Source of the DNA: Thermogutta terrifontis
GTDB taxonomy: Bacteria > Planctomycetota > Planctomycetia > Pirellulales > Thermoguttaceae
Direction of reading: 5' to 3'
Assembly: GCF_002277955.1 (NCBI RefSeq)
Contig: NZ_CP018477.1
Span: 620,001 to 684,000 of the forward strand
DNA length: 64,000 bases
Shown here one piece after another: positions 35,683 through 44,435 of this stretch; positions within the stretch are counted from its first letter, which is position 1, and each line of letters opens with the position of its first letter. Below the pieces are notes generated by a model. It did no database searches and was not told the DNA's origin. It worked only from the letters and a program-made list of their open reading frames with translations. The translations under genes and the position numbers were made by a program.

Positions 35683-38514
35683 TCAGTAGGCAGCCGTCAA
35701 AATTGGCAAGTCACCCAAACTGGTCTTTTCGACCTCCCACGGTTCTTTCCAGTTTGATGGGGAATCGCCGGATTGGGAATAGGATTTTCCAAGGAATTGG
35801 GCGACTACTTCCAAAAGTTGCTCCTGATATACCGGCTTGGGGACATAGCCCGAAAATCCCGACTCCAGAAACTGCTCCACACATCGGGGATCATTGTGGG
35901 CTGTAAGGGCCAGAATGGGGACGGTGCAACCGCTCTGCCGCAGTTCTCGGACGGCGGTGATTCCATCCATTTCGGGCATTTCCACGTCCATGAGGATGAG
36001 GTCGAACGGGCGGCGGTGATGTCGGGCCTGCCGGTACTGGGCGATGGCATCTCGGCCGTTTTCCACCGTCGTGACCGTCAATCCGGCCTTCTCCAGAATG
36101 CGCTGCACAAGCCGACGATTGTCGAGAAAGTCTTCCGCGACGAGGACACGGCCCTTCAGGGGGCCAGACACGGCCGGGGAGTTCCGCGGTGAGTGCGGGG
36201 CCAACGGGCTTTCCTGGCCCTTAGCCATGGATTGGCTTCGACCGGCTGTCCCCATGTTGAGAAGCCCCTGGCCGTCAACAAAGGGTGTGTTTTCCAATGG
36301 CCCGGTGGCCACCCGAACGTGAAAGATCGTCCCTTTGCCCGGCGTGCTTTCCACCGAGATATCCCCACCGAGCAAGCGAGCCAAACGCCGACTGATGAGA
36401 AGTCCCAAGCCCGTGCCCCCGTATTGACGGTAGGTTCCGGCTTCCCCCTGCCGAAAAGGTTGGAAGAGTCGGCCGATTTGGTCAGGCGACATTCCCACCC
36501 CTGTATCGCAAACGCGGAATTCCAGGACCGGTTGGTCGACAGGTGTTCGATCAAGTTCGATTTCGATCCACACCCGACCCTCACGCGTGAATTTGATCGC
36601 GTTGTCGGTGAGGTTGACCAGAATCTGCCGCAACCGTGTGGGATCGCTTTGAATTGTTTGCGGGATAGCACCCTTGACTTCCAGCTCCAGGCGAAGGTTT
36701 TTCTCCCGGGCCTTGCCGGCCAGCATGTGGACCACGTCCTGGGCGATCGCAATCGGATCGGTGGGAATGCGTTCCACTTCCATTCGGCCGGACTCCAGCT
36801 TGGAGAAGTCGAGGATCGTGTTGATCATCTCCAGAAGGTGCTCTGAGTTTCGAATCAAACCCTCGGTGGCTTCCAGAATGAGTGCGTCGGGCTGTCCAGA
36901 GGGTTGCTCCGAACTCGACAGAACATTTTCCGTACCACCCGCATCCTTGCTCGCGCTGTTTTCCGACTGTTGAACCGAAAAACGACGGAGAATTTCCTCG
37001 CTGAGAAGGCGCGCGTAGCCGAGAATCGCGCTCAGGGGTGTGCGGATTTCGTGGCTCATGCTGGCGAGTAAGGTGATTTTCGCCCGGGCGGCATTCTCGA
37101 TCTCCTGCGAGTAGGCGCGGAGGCGGATATTGGCGGCCTGGAGGGAACGCGCGTATTCTTCGAGCTGACGCTGGACGGCCTTGTGTTCGGTCATGTCGAT
37201 AAGGGTGATCACGTAGCTCGTCCCCTGCGCCAGTTCCAGGCGGGAAACGAGGCCCAGAACTTCCCGAGTTTGTTCCCCGCTCGATTGGAGGCACGTCTCC
37301 AAAAGCCAGGAATCGGTATCTGGGGACGAGGGGTTCAGCCAGCGGCAAAGGGAGAGCTCGTGCTCCGGGGTGCATCCTTGAGGACAAAAGTCACAGAACG
37401 AGCGGCCAACAGGCGATTGGCCGAGAAATGTTATCGCAGCAGGATTGCATTCGTGGATTCGTAGCTCTCGATCGACGATTAAAACTGGGTGGTGAACGTG
37501 CTCAAAGACCTTTTGATACCGGCGTTCCGTGTCATTGAGCAGCTGTACGAGCCGCTGGCGAACACGCGCAAAACGGGTCCGAAGCCGCTCGAAGTGAGTC
37601 ACCGCCAGAACAGCCAGACCGGTTCCCAGAAAACCCAGCATCAACGTGATTCCCGGAAGCCACTCATGAATGGCATCCGCGCGAATCTTGTCTGGGTAGA
37701 ACCCGACTCGGAACACCTGGCCGTACCAGGATAGTTCTTCCCAGAGGCCGCTGGTCTCTCGGTCACTGGCCAAGCCTGAAACGACAGATGTCGGAGTGGC
37801 GTGACGCCACTCGTGATTTCCGTATTGAAGGATCAAAGCGCCACCAAATTGCCAGCTAGTAGCTACCTCCGCCAGCATAGGCTGTGGGTCAAGGGCGAGA
37901 ATGATCCAGCTCTCACTGTTCCCGTCTTCCGGCGATAAAAAGACTCTTTCCGCGCGGACTGCCGCTGCCAGGTACTCGTCGGCCGGTATAAGATGGCGAC
38001 GCGCCCCGGGTCGCGTATACAGGGCACAGCACACGCGGCTTACGAAGGAACTCAGTTCCTGGCGACGGTTCGGCGGAACGTCGAAAAAGGAGAGATAGAC
38101 AAATTCCCGGTCACAGCAATTTGAGGCGTCGCCAACAGTCGACGGCGGCACTGCGCCCTTCTTGGACAGTTGGACGACGCCGAGGGCCTTCACTTCGGGA
38201 TGTTTGTGAAGCTTCAAATTGTCGAGCGCGACCTCCCATTCCGCGGGGTCAACTTTCTGGCTGGCCGACCAAAGGATCCGCAGAGCCATCAATTTTTCCT
38301 CGATGGCTTCCAGCCGGGAAGTGAGGTTGACAATCACGGGCTGGGCTGCGAGTTTCGTTTGTTCGTTTCGTTCATATAGGCGATGTTGATGAGCCAACCA
38401 GCAGGCCGGCACGGTAAAGATCGCCCCTCCCACGAGGCACAGGAGGATCCCCCACCGATGCCCGCTGTTCCATTTCCGAAATAGTCTTACACCAGACATA
38501 TCAGCAGAACTCAC
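35683..38514 (-). CDS. Membrane-bound hybrid histidine kinase (CHASE-like/PAS/HisKA/HATPase/REC)
   Basis: A 943-residue sensor kinase. A transmembrane segment (about 21-41), an extracytoplasmic domain of about 240 residues of CHASE-like layout, a second segment (about 288-310), a PAS domain (about 335-450, VFEHVHHPVLIVDRELRIHECNPAA), HisKA with SHEIRTPLSAILGYARLL, HATPase with N box (NLTDNAIKFT), DTGVGM and GGTGLGL, and a C-terminal receiver with LILMDVEMPEMDG and KPVY. The PAS domain holds a cysteine-rich stretch (FCDFCPQGC). The start could be GTG 38514 or ATG 38499. No partner output regulator lies beside it. Confidence 0.92.
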   Translation of the reverse strand: MSSADMSGVRLFRKWNSGHRWGILLCLVGGAIFTVPACWLAHQHRLYERNEQTKLAAQPVIVNLTSRLEAIEEKLMALRILWSASQKVDPAEWEVALDNLKLHKHPEVKALGVVQLSKKGAVPPSTVGDASNCCDREFVYLSFFDVPPNRRQELSSFVSRVCCALYTRPGARRHLIPADEYLAAAVRAERVFLSPEDGNSESWIILALDPQPMLAEVATSWQFGGALILQYGNHEWRHATPTSVVSGLASDRETSGLWEELSWYGQVFRVGFYPDKIRADAIHEWLPGITLMLGFLGTGLAVLAVTHFERLRTRFARVRQRLVQLLNDTERRYQKVFEHVHHPVLIVDRELRIHECNPAAITFLGQSPVGRSFCDFCPQGCTPEHELSLCRWLNPSSPDTDSWLLETCLQSSGEQTREVLGLVSRLELAQGTSYVITLIDMTEHKAVQRQLEEYARSLQAANIRLRAYSQEIENAARAKITLLASMSHEIRTPLSAILGYARLLSEEILRRFSVQQSENSASKDAGGTENVLSSSEQPSGQPDALILEATEGLIRNSEHLLEMINTILDFSKLESGRMEVERIPTDPIAIAQDVVHMLAGKAREKNLRLELEVKGAIPQTIQSDPTRLRQILVNLTDNAIKFTREGRVWIEIELDRTPVDQPVLEFRVCDTGVGMSPDQIGRLFQPFRQGEAGTYRQYGGTGLGLLISRRLARLLGGDISVESTPGKGTIFHVRVATGPLENTPFVDGQGLLNMGTAGRSQSMAKGQESPLAPHSPRNSPAVSGPLKGRVLVAEDFLDNRRLVQRILEKAGLTVTTVENGRDAIAQYRQARHHRRPFDLILMDVEMPEMDGITAVRELRQSGCTVPILALTAHNDPRCVEQFLESGFSGYVPKPVYQEQLLEVVAQFLGKSYSQSGDSPSNWKEPWEVEKTSLGDLPILTAAY

Positions 38515-38812
38515 TCAAGTTGCTAAAAAACATCAACGATCTCATCTGGCGCCCAAGAAAAAGCCAAGAGTTTTTGCGCGGGTTTCGGGACTACGGATAA
38601 ACTTTACGTTGAGTTCCAGGGCAAAGGGGTCGATGACGCCAAAAAGTGGGGAAAACCAACTGGGGGGATTCTTCGGCACATTCGGTGTGATCGTTACAGT
38701 TGTGAGGGATGGAGCAGGAGCACAGAGGACGTTTGGTGCATCGGTTGGTGAGCTTTTTTGCCCGAACAGAATTGTCATGCTGCAATACGCCGTTTGTGGA
38801 AGGGAGAGACTC

Positions 38813-40432
38813 ATGGTTGATCACTCGGTGAATCGGCGAACATTCCTGGCCCAGGCGCTAGGGGTGACTGTCTTGGGCTCCCCTACAATTCACGCCGTTT
38901 GTCTCGGCAGCGGGATCCGCGAAACTCCTCGCCAGCCCGGTCAGGATGCAATCGCCACGGATTTTCTCGACGGGTCCCCCGAGGCCACGCGGTGGTGGGA
39001 ACGGAACATCGGTCCGGTAGTCGGCCGAATTAAGGGGCGCCACTCACGGGAGATAGCGCGGTCACCTTTCTCCGTGGGGATGGAAACGCTCGATCGGGCC
39101 ATGTATGACCCGCAACGAGTCTACCGGCCGCTGGGGGAACTGGGGGTGAAATGGGCGCGGTTGCAAACGGGCTGGGCGCGATGCGAGACCTCCCCCGGCA
39201 AATACGATTTTGGTTGGCTGGAGGCAGTTGTGGACGCGGTCCGTGCCGAGGGTGTTAGCCCGTGGTTCAATCTTGGCTACGGCAACAGGCTCTACCTGCC
39301 AGAGGCCCCTGACGTCTCGGCGGTGGGTTGGATTCCTGTCTACAAGCCAGAAGCACAGAAAGCCTGGCTGAAATTTGTGGGAGCACTCGCCGCGCGATTT
39401 GGCGATCGGGTGAAACACTGGGAAATTTGGAACGAGCCGAACATCAAAAACTTCTGGAAACCCGGCGATCCGTCCCCGGACCTGTACTGCCGGTTTGTGG
39501 CGGAGACCAGCCAGGTCCTGCGGCAGACGATTCCTGATGTCGTGATTATTGGTGGGGCTCTCGCCGGCATGCCCACCGATTATCTCCGCCAGCTCCTGGC
39601 CTGTGGAATTCTGCAGCATGTGGACAGGATCTCCTATCATCCTTATCGCCCCGTGCCGGAAGAGGGTTATCGAGAAACCCTGACCACCTGGCGGACAATT
39701 CTTCGACAGAACAGTCCGGGTGGAAAAGAAGTGCCCTTATGGCAGGGGGAGAACGGGTGTCCTTCGCGACCGGGGGGTGCCGGCGCCCTCTCGCAGTATG
39801 AATGGACCGAAGTTCGTCAGGCGAAATGGCTGCTGCGGAGAATGCTTTACGACAGGGTCCTCGGGGTGGAGCTGAGCTCTTACTTCCACATCGTCGATCT
39901 GGTGAATTACAACTGGGGAACGGGGCCGAGCGGGAAAACGAATTTTAAAGGGCTTTTGCGGGGAGAAGATTATTCTCCCAAGCCTGCTTACCATGCCTAT
40001 CAGCGCCTGTGCGCTTTGTTCGACGGGGAGACGCGTCGGGAGCCTGCCCTCGATGAAATGGTGACTGTGGCGAGCGCTTCGGCAATGTCCGCGGAGGATC
40101 GCCCGATGGGCAAAACCCCGGAGGCACAGAAATACGTGGTCGCCGGTTTCTTGCGAAACGACGCACCGCTGTGGGCTCTATGGGCCGTGGAACCACTACA
40201 CAGCCCGGGACAGGTACGTTGTGCGGACGTTCGGATACGCGGGACGGCCCCCTTGAATTCCCCCGTCTTGATCGATCTTTTGAGCGGCTGCGTTTTTACA
40301 GTGGACCATCGTGCAGGCAATTCCACCGCGTTGAGATTTCCCTCGCTGCCCATTCCCGACTATCCGGTGGTGATTGCCGATAAAGAGGCGATTCATGATC
40401 TGGTGACGAGCCCTGTCCAGGTGGATGGATGA
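38813..40432 (+). CDS. Tat-exported clan-A-like glycoside hydrolase
   Basis: A 539-residue protein with an N-terminal twin-arginine signal (NRRTFLAQALGVTVLGSP), so probably exported folded. The catalytic region resembles GH39/GH-A (beta/alpha)8 glycosidases: Glu208 in HWEIWNEPNI as acid/base, ISYHPYRP, and Glu313 in LWQGENGCPS as nucleophile. The C-terminal part (about 420-530) is probably a beta-sandwich. GGGAGAG lies before the ATG at 38813; the open frame upstream has no signal and is not used. Substrate is unknown. It is divergent from the hybrid kinase, which may or may not be linked to it. Confidence 0.82.
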   Translation: MVDHSVNRRTFLAQALGVTVLGSPTIHAVCLGSGIRETPRQPGQDAIATDFLDGSPEATRWWERNIGPVVGRIKGRHSREIARSPFSVGMETLDRAMYDPQRVYRPLGELGVKWARLQTGWARCETSPGKYDFGWLEAVVDAVRAEGVSPWFNLGYGNRLYLPEAPDVSAVGWIPVYKPEAQKAWLKFVGALAARFGDRVKHWEIWNEPNIKNFWKPGDPSPDLYCRFVAETSQVLRQTIPDVVIIGGALAGMPTDYLRQLLACGILQHVDRISYHPYRPVPEEGYRETLTTWRTILRQNSPGGKEVPLWQGENGCPSRPGGAGALSQYEWTEVRQAKWLLRRMLYDRVLGVELSSYFHIVDLVNYNWGTGPSGKTNFKGLLRGEDYSPKPAYHAYQRLCALFDGETRREPALDEMVTVASASAMSAEDRPMGKTPEAQKYVVAGFLRNDAPLWALWAVEPLHSPGQVRCADVRIRGTAPLNSPVLIDLLSGCVFTVDHRAGNSTALRFPSLPIPDYPVVIADKEAIHDLVTSPVQVDG

Positions 40433-40616
40433 ATCCCATCAGCCGCTTCGCGCTTCTCTCGCGGACCGTCGTGCTGACTGCGAGAGGACATCCGGTTTGC
40501 AGTTCGACGCAGAGAAGACCGCCGGGCAACGTCGCGGAGGCGTGAAATACCTATGGCGCGCATGTGTCGCTGGACATGAAAAATACAACCGTCCTGTGAA
40601 CGCCCTAGAAGACGCA

Positions 40617-41423
40617 TTAGAAGTCTATTAGCGCTTGACCGCAATGGGGACAGCGCGATGGCGTCTTTTTCCGCCGCCGGCGTTGAATCTCCTCGGTAAA
40701 CCCGGCCCCCAGAATACCTGCCGGCAGCGCGAACATTCCGATTCCCAGAAGAGCCACAATCCCAGTGACAAATCTCCCCGGTCCCGTAACAGGATACACA
40801 TCCCCGTAACCGACAGTGGCGAGGGTAATGACAGCCCACCACATGGCAGTGGGAATATCAGGAAACTTGTCCGGCTGAGCCGGGTTTTCCACGTAGTACA
40901 CGATCGCTGCGGAGAATAGAACAAGCAGGAACATCACGCAAAAAGCCACGACGATCTCTTCTTTTTTCTCCCGGAATACAGCGACGAATATATCCACAGC
41001 AGCCGTATAACGCGCCAGCTTGATTGAGCGAAGTAATCGGAACAGTCGCAACAGCCGGAGCATTCGCAGGTCAATGTGCGAAGCCGGCAAAAATGCCGGC
41101 AGAATTGCAAAAAGGTCTATCAGCGCAAGGGGCGTCATGGCGAAACGGACCCGGCCCCAAATAAGAGAGTCATACTGAGGATTTGCGCGACACGACCATA
41201 ACCTCAATAAATATTCAACGGCGAATATAGACACTGAGAAATGCTCGAATAAAGAAAGCGCCCACCCCCAACGGTTGGCGATCCATTCGACGGTCTCGAT
41301 TACTGCGGCAAATACGTTGGTGAGAATGAGCGTGATAAGAAAAACATCACACCATTTACTGAGAGTATCACCTTCAGTAGCAGGCTCGAGGATTGTCCAA
41401 ATCCGTTCTCGCAGCGCATTCAT
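40617..41423 (-). CDS. Voltage-gated-type potassium channel subunit
   Basis: A 268-residue channel of the six-segment voltage-gated superfamily. S1-S3 lie at about 24-105. S4 has regularly spaced positive charges (RMLRLLRLFRLLRSIKLARY). S5 is followed by the pore with selectivity filter TVGYGD, then S6 (GIVALLGIGMFALPAGILGAGFTEEI). The C terminus is short and basic and ends in CPHCGQALIDF, half of a zinc-ribbon-like motif. It probably assembles as a tetramer selective for K+. It converges on the glycosidase gene, and the HNH protein gene is upstream on the same strand, 22 bases away. Confidence 0.93.
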   Translation of the reverse strand: MNALRERIWTILEPATEGDTLSKWCDVFLITLILTNVFAAVIETVEWIANRWGWALSLFEHFSVSIFAVEYLLRLWSCRANPQYDSLIWGRVRFAMTPLALIDLFAILPAFLPASHIDLRMLRLLRLFRLLRSIKLARYTAAVDIFVAVFREKKEEIVVAFCVMFLLVLFSAAIVYYVENPAQPDKFPDIPTAMWWAVITLATVGYGDVYPVTGPGRFVTGIVALLGIGMFALPAGILGAGFTEEIQRRRRKKTPSRCPHCGQALIDF

Positions 41424-41445
41424 AAATCATAACCTGGAACGCAAT

Positions 41446-42792
41446 CTAAATAGAATCGGACTTCTTCAGATTGCAGCGTCGGCAGAGCAGTTGCACATTA
41501 TTGTCAGAGTTGCTCCCACCTTTGGCTACCGGGATGATATGGTCAAATTCCAGATAGTCCGTCGCCCCGCACTCGGCGCATCGTCCACCATATCGCTGCC
41601 AAACACGCTGACGGACATCGCGTGGAATATATCTGCTGGTTTTCCCCTCGACTTTGGCCACCCGGGTTTGATTGGCCAGGCCCACCGCCGCAGTAAACAA
41701 TGGGTAGAAAAGGGGCGACGGTTGTAAGATGTCAAACCTATAAACGGGTTTGCCCTCCGTTTGGATCTCTAGCCAGTTGTCGCTGCCGCGATGAGAGATG
41801 ATTTTTCGATAATCCAGGGCCACTGTTTTTGTAGACGAGGAAAACAGAAGTCGGTGATCGGTGAGCGCCAAATTCCCATGATGCTGTTCCCAGGCAAGAT
41901 TACCACCACGGGTCCGCGGCAGGTGCCACACCGCTTGGGAGTAAAAATGGAGCAGTTCGCCAGCTCGCAACTGCAGTCCCGAAGGTGGAGAGAGGGTTGG
42001 AAGACGGCCATTTTCGATTTCCTCAAGCCTGCGAAGGATGTTGATCTCTTGCTCCAAGTACTTGCGATACTCGGCCGATAATCCCAGCTCTTCGACCAAC
42101 CACCTGAGGATTTTTTCTTCTTCGGGAGATAATCGTCCGTCGGCTTTGGCGTCGGCAAGCACATGTTCCACAAATCGTTGTGCGGAAAGTTGGATCGCTT
42201 GCTGGAGTTCCTGTTTGGTCAAACCGAACTTTTGTGTGATCCGAAGGAGATTCTCCCATTCCGCGGGGGAAAGCCGACCGTCAGCCACTGCCGCCATGAA
42301 CAGCCCACGCAGAAATGCCTCCGCATAATCGCGAAAGAACATGCGGGCGAATTGGGGAAGCGCGTATCCTACTGAGTGCGCGATTCGGGCTAATCGGGCC
42401 TCTTCCTCTGGGGACAAGATGCCATCCTCCATGGCCTCCCCAAGGGCAATAGCAAACCTGTTTCGCGCAAATTCGAGATGGATGTCTTTTGCTTTTGCTT
42501 CAGAAATCTCCAAACATTGCACGATTGACCGAAGGGCCTGCTGTTCTTTTTGTGTGACAACCTCATCGGCCCACGCTCGTTCTAGGACGTACCGGTAAAC
42601 GTTTTCCTTGGCAAGTTCCAGCTCATCAGGGTTAACGTCCCACCCCTGCAGCATGCTCGACACAGAAAATTTTTCTTGATTAGTCACGAGGCCGTGATAA
42701 AGCAGACGGGTCAACTCCTGAACCCTCTTTTCCCGATCGGGGTCAATCAGCTTTTGAACTGTTTTCTTGACCCACTCAGCGAGCTTTGCCAT
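41446..42792 (-). CDS. TerB-like repeat protein fused to an HNH nuclease domain
   Basis: A 448-residue protein. Residues about 1-250 are helical with repeated acidic segments of the form ADGRLSPEE (EDGILSPEEEARL, ADGRLSPAEWENL, ADGRLSPEEEKIL), as in TerB/DnaJ-associated folds. Residues about 275-375 look like a small beta domain (LALTDHRLLFSSSTKTVALDYRKI) of PH/GRAM type. The C-terminal HNH domain has Cys405, Cys408, His418, Cys437 and Cys440 around DHIIPVAKGG, with all expected metal and catalytic residues. AGGGG lies before the ATG. The combination suggests regulated DNA cleavage, possibly defence-related; that is inference. Confidence 0.82.
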   Translation of the reverse strand: MAKLAEWVKKTVQKLIDPDREKRVQELTRLLYHGLVTNQEKFSVSSMLQGWDVNPDELELAKENVYRYVLERAWADEVVTQKEQQALRSIVQCLEISEAKAKDIHLEFARNRFAIALGEAMEDGILSPEEEARLARIAHSVGYALPQFARMFFRDYAEAFLRGLFMAAVADGRLSPAEWENLLRITQKFGLTKQELQQAIQLSAQRFVEHVLADAKADGRLSPEEEKILRWLVEELGLSAEYRKYLEQEINILRRLEEIENGRLPTLSPPSGLQLRAGELLHFYSQAVWHLPRTRGGNLAWEQHHGNLALTDHRLLFSSSTKTVALDYRKIISHRGSDNWLEIQTEGKPVYRFDILQPSPLFYPLFTAAVGLANQTRVAKVEGKTSRYIPRDVRQRVWQRYGGRCAECGATDYLEFDHIIPVAKGGSNSDNNVQLLCRRCNLKKSDSI

Positions 42793-43130
42793 GATGATCC
42801 CCTTTGCTCGGTTACTACCACTCCTATCTGATCCTCGGGATTCCAGATACTGAATCCATATTCTCTAAAAACGTATTCGTGTGACAAGGTAGCAACGAGA
42901 AAGTTGCCCCCAGCCCGCATCATTATCGGTGTTCCGAGCGTCTCATGGAAGATTAGCCGTTTCGCTACCCTATTCACGGTTTTTTGCGGCACGAACGGCA
43001 CCGGCACCCCGGCACGGATTTGTGTGGAGATAATATGCAGCCCGCGGGCCTCTTCCGGAAGAACCTGTTTCGGAGGCATGTGCTTATCACGTCCTTTTTC
43101 CGGAGGGACCCACTTGTCAGGTCCGCCGTT
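42793..43130. other. Stretch upstream of the TerB/HNH gene
   Basis: Holds the start region of the TerB/HNH gene and, from about 43035, the first palindrome modules. A minus-strand ORF crosses it (to 42747), with a plausible-looking segment around GGNFLVATLSHEYVFREYGFSIWNPED. But its N-terminal half is repeat-derived, it has no ribosome-binding site and it overlaps the nuclease gene by 46 bases, so I do not call a gene. It may be the remnant of one. Confidence 0.4.
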
Positions 43131-43160
43131 CAATGTTTGATCATCCATTCCCGTTCGCCG

Positions 43161-43257
43161 GGGACTGAAGTCCTGCGGCGAAAGCGGGGCTAAAGCCCCG
43201 CACTCCATGGAGTGCGGCGATTTATCGCCGCTTTTTAGTGAAGGCTTTAGCCTTCAC
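43161..43257 (-). repeat. Composite cassette, reverse copy D
   Basis: The same five hairpins as copy A on the other strand: GGGACTGAAGTCC, GCGGGGCTAAAGCCCCGC, ACTCCATGGAGT, GCGGCGATTTATCGCCGC, GTGAAGGCTTTAGCCTTCAC. The second loop changed from ATGAAT-type to ATTTAT-type while the stem stayed intact. Confidence 0.92.
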
Positions 43258-43282
43258 AACCCTGCCGTTTGCGGCGTCGGAG

Positions 43283-43307
43283 GGACCTGCTTGTCAGGTC
43301 CTTTTTT
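43283..43307 (+). terminator. Terminator-like repeat module (unit 1)
   Basis: GGACCTG-CTTGT-CAGGTCC followed directly by six T. It has the form of an intrinsic terminator, but it lies in a repeat with no gene ending just before it on this strand. Confidence 0.5.
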
Positions 43308-43590
43308 CGGAGAGACCCGCTTGTCAGCCTGCGAGGTTCCACTCCAATCTACTCGGGTTTCGGTAGAGGCAATTCATGAATGGCCCCTACAGCGTCGGAA
43401 AAACCTGCTTGTCGGGTCCGATTAACACCGATTGATGACCTATCCCACCTCACCGGGCACGACGAGCGTGCCCCTCCGAAAACAGTCCGGAGGCACGTGC
43501 TTGTGACGTTCGCATTCGGACCAACCCCTTTCGGAGGGACCTGCTTGTCAGGTCCGCGTTCAATGTTTGATCATCCGTTCCCGTTCGCCG

Positions 43591-43687
43591 GGGACTGAAG
43601 TCCCCCGGGGAAAGCGGGGCTAAAGCCCCGCACTCCATGGAGTGCGGCGATTTATCGCCGCTTTTTGGTGAAGGCTTTAGCCTTCAC
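43591..43687 (-). repeat. Composite cassette, reverse copy E
   Basis: Second tandem copy, 430 bases after copy D, almost identical. A truncated third copy begins at 44022 and breaks off inside the ACTCCATGGAGT hairpin near 44068. Confidence 0.92.
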
Positions 43688-43712
43688 AACCTTGGCGTTT
43701 GCGGCGTCGGAG

Positions 43713-43737
43713 GGACCTGCTTGTCAGGTCCTTTTTT
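43713..43737 (+). terminator. Terminator-like repeat module (unit 2)
   Basis: Same hairpin and T6 tract as at 43283-43307, in the second tandem unit. Confidence 0.5.
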
Positions 43738-44435
43738 CGGAGAGACCCGCTTGTCAGCCTGCGAGGTTCCACTCCAATCTACTCGGGTTTCGGTAGGGGC
43801 AATTCATGAATTGCCCCTACAGCGTCGGAAAAACCTGCTTGTCGGGTCCGATTAACACCGATTGATGACCTATCCCACCTCACCGGGCACGACGGGCGTG
43901 CCCCTCCGAAAACAGTCCGGAGGGACGTGCTTGTCACGTTCGCATTCGGACCAACCCCTTCCGGAGGGACCTGCTTGTCAGGTCCGCCGTTCAATGTTTG
44001 ATCATCCGTTCCCGTTCGCCGGGGACTGAAGTCCCCCGGTGAAAGCGGGGCTAAAGCCCCGCACTCCATATGGAGAGTCCGCACTCCGCTGGTTAAACGG
44101 TAGAGGCAATTCATGAATGGCCCCTACAACACATTGAGCCTTTGGCCTGTCCCAGCTCCAAACGAAAACTGGGGATGCATCCTACGCCCACCTCATTGCA
44201 TGGCTGCGCCTCAGGCGTTATGCATAGGAATATTTCGCTTGCGTCTTGTGGGAAGATCGGAGGCCGGTGCCGTGGGTTCGGAAGTTGAAAAAAAGGGGGC
44301 GGGTGTCGCCAGATGTCTCGTGGACGAACTCGGAGACGTCGGCCATCGGGAAAACATCCATAACGCACACGCCGGTTATGTGGGCGTGAACGAATCCAGG
44401 TAGTGCTGGGAACTTGCAGCTCTGGGAGCGCCGCG

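Larger units (their letters stand above)
43131..44075. repeat. Tandem duplication of a 430-bp palindrome-rich unit
   Basis: Unit 1 (43131-43560, 430 bp) and unit 2 (43561-43991, 431 bp) are nearly identical, and a third unit is cut short near 44075. Each starts with CAATGTTTGATCATCC and contains, in order, the composite cassette in reverse orientation, GGACCTG-CTTGT-CAGGTCC hairpins, a 28-bp GTAGGGGC-type palindrome (43373-43400, 43793-43820) and a GGGCACGACgaGCGTGCCC-type hairpin. A last palindrome lies at 44100-44127. No gene is present from 43131 to 44435. Confidence 0.93.

Noticed and set aside
42747-43208. 153-codon ORF overlapping the TerB/HNH start
   Set aside because: The N-terminal half is repeat-derived, it has no ribosome-binding site and overlaps the real gene by 46 bases. 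A decayed gene in 42800-43050 remains possible.
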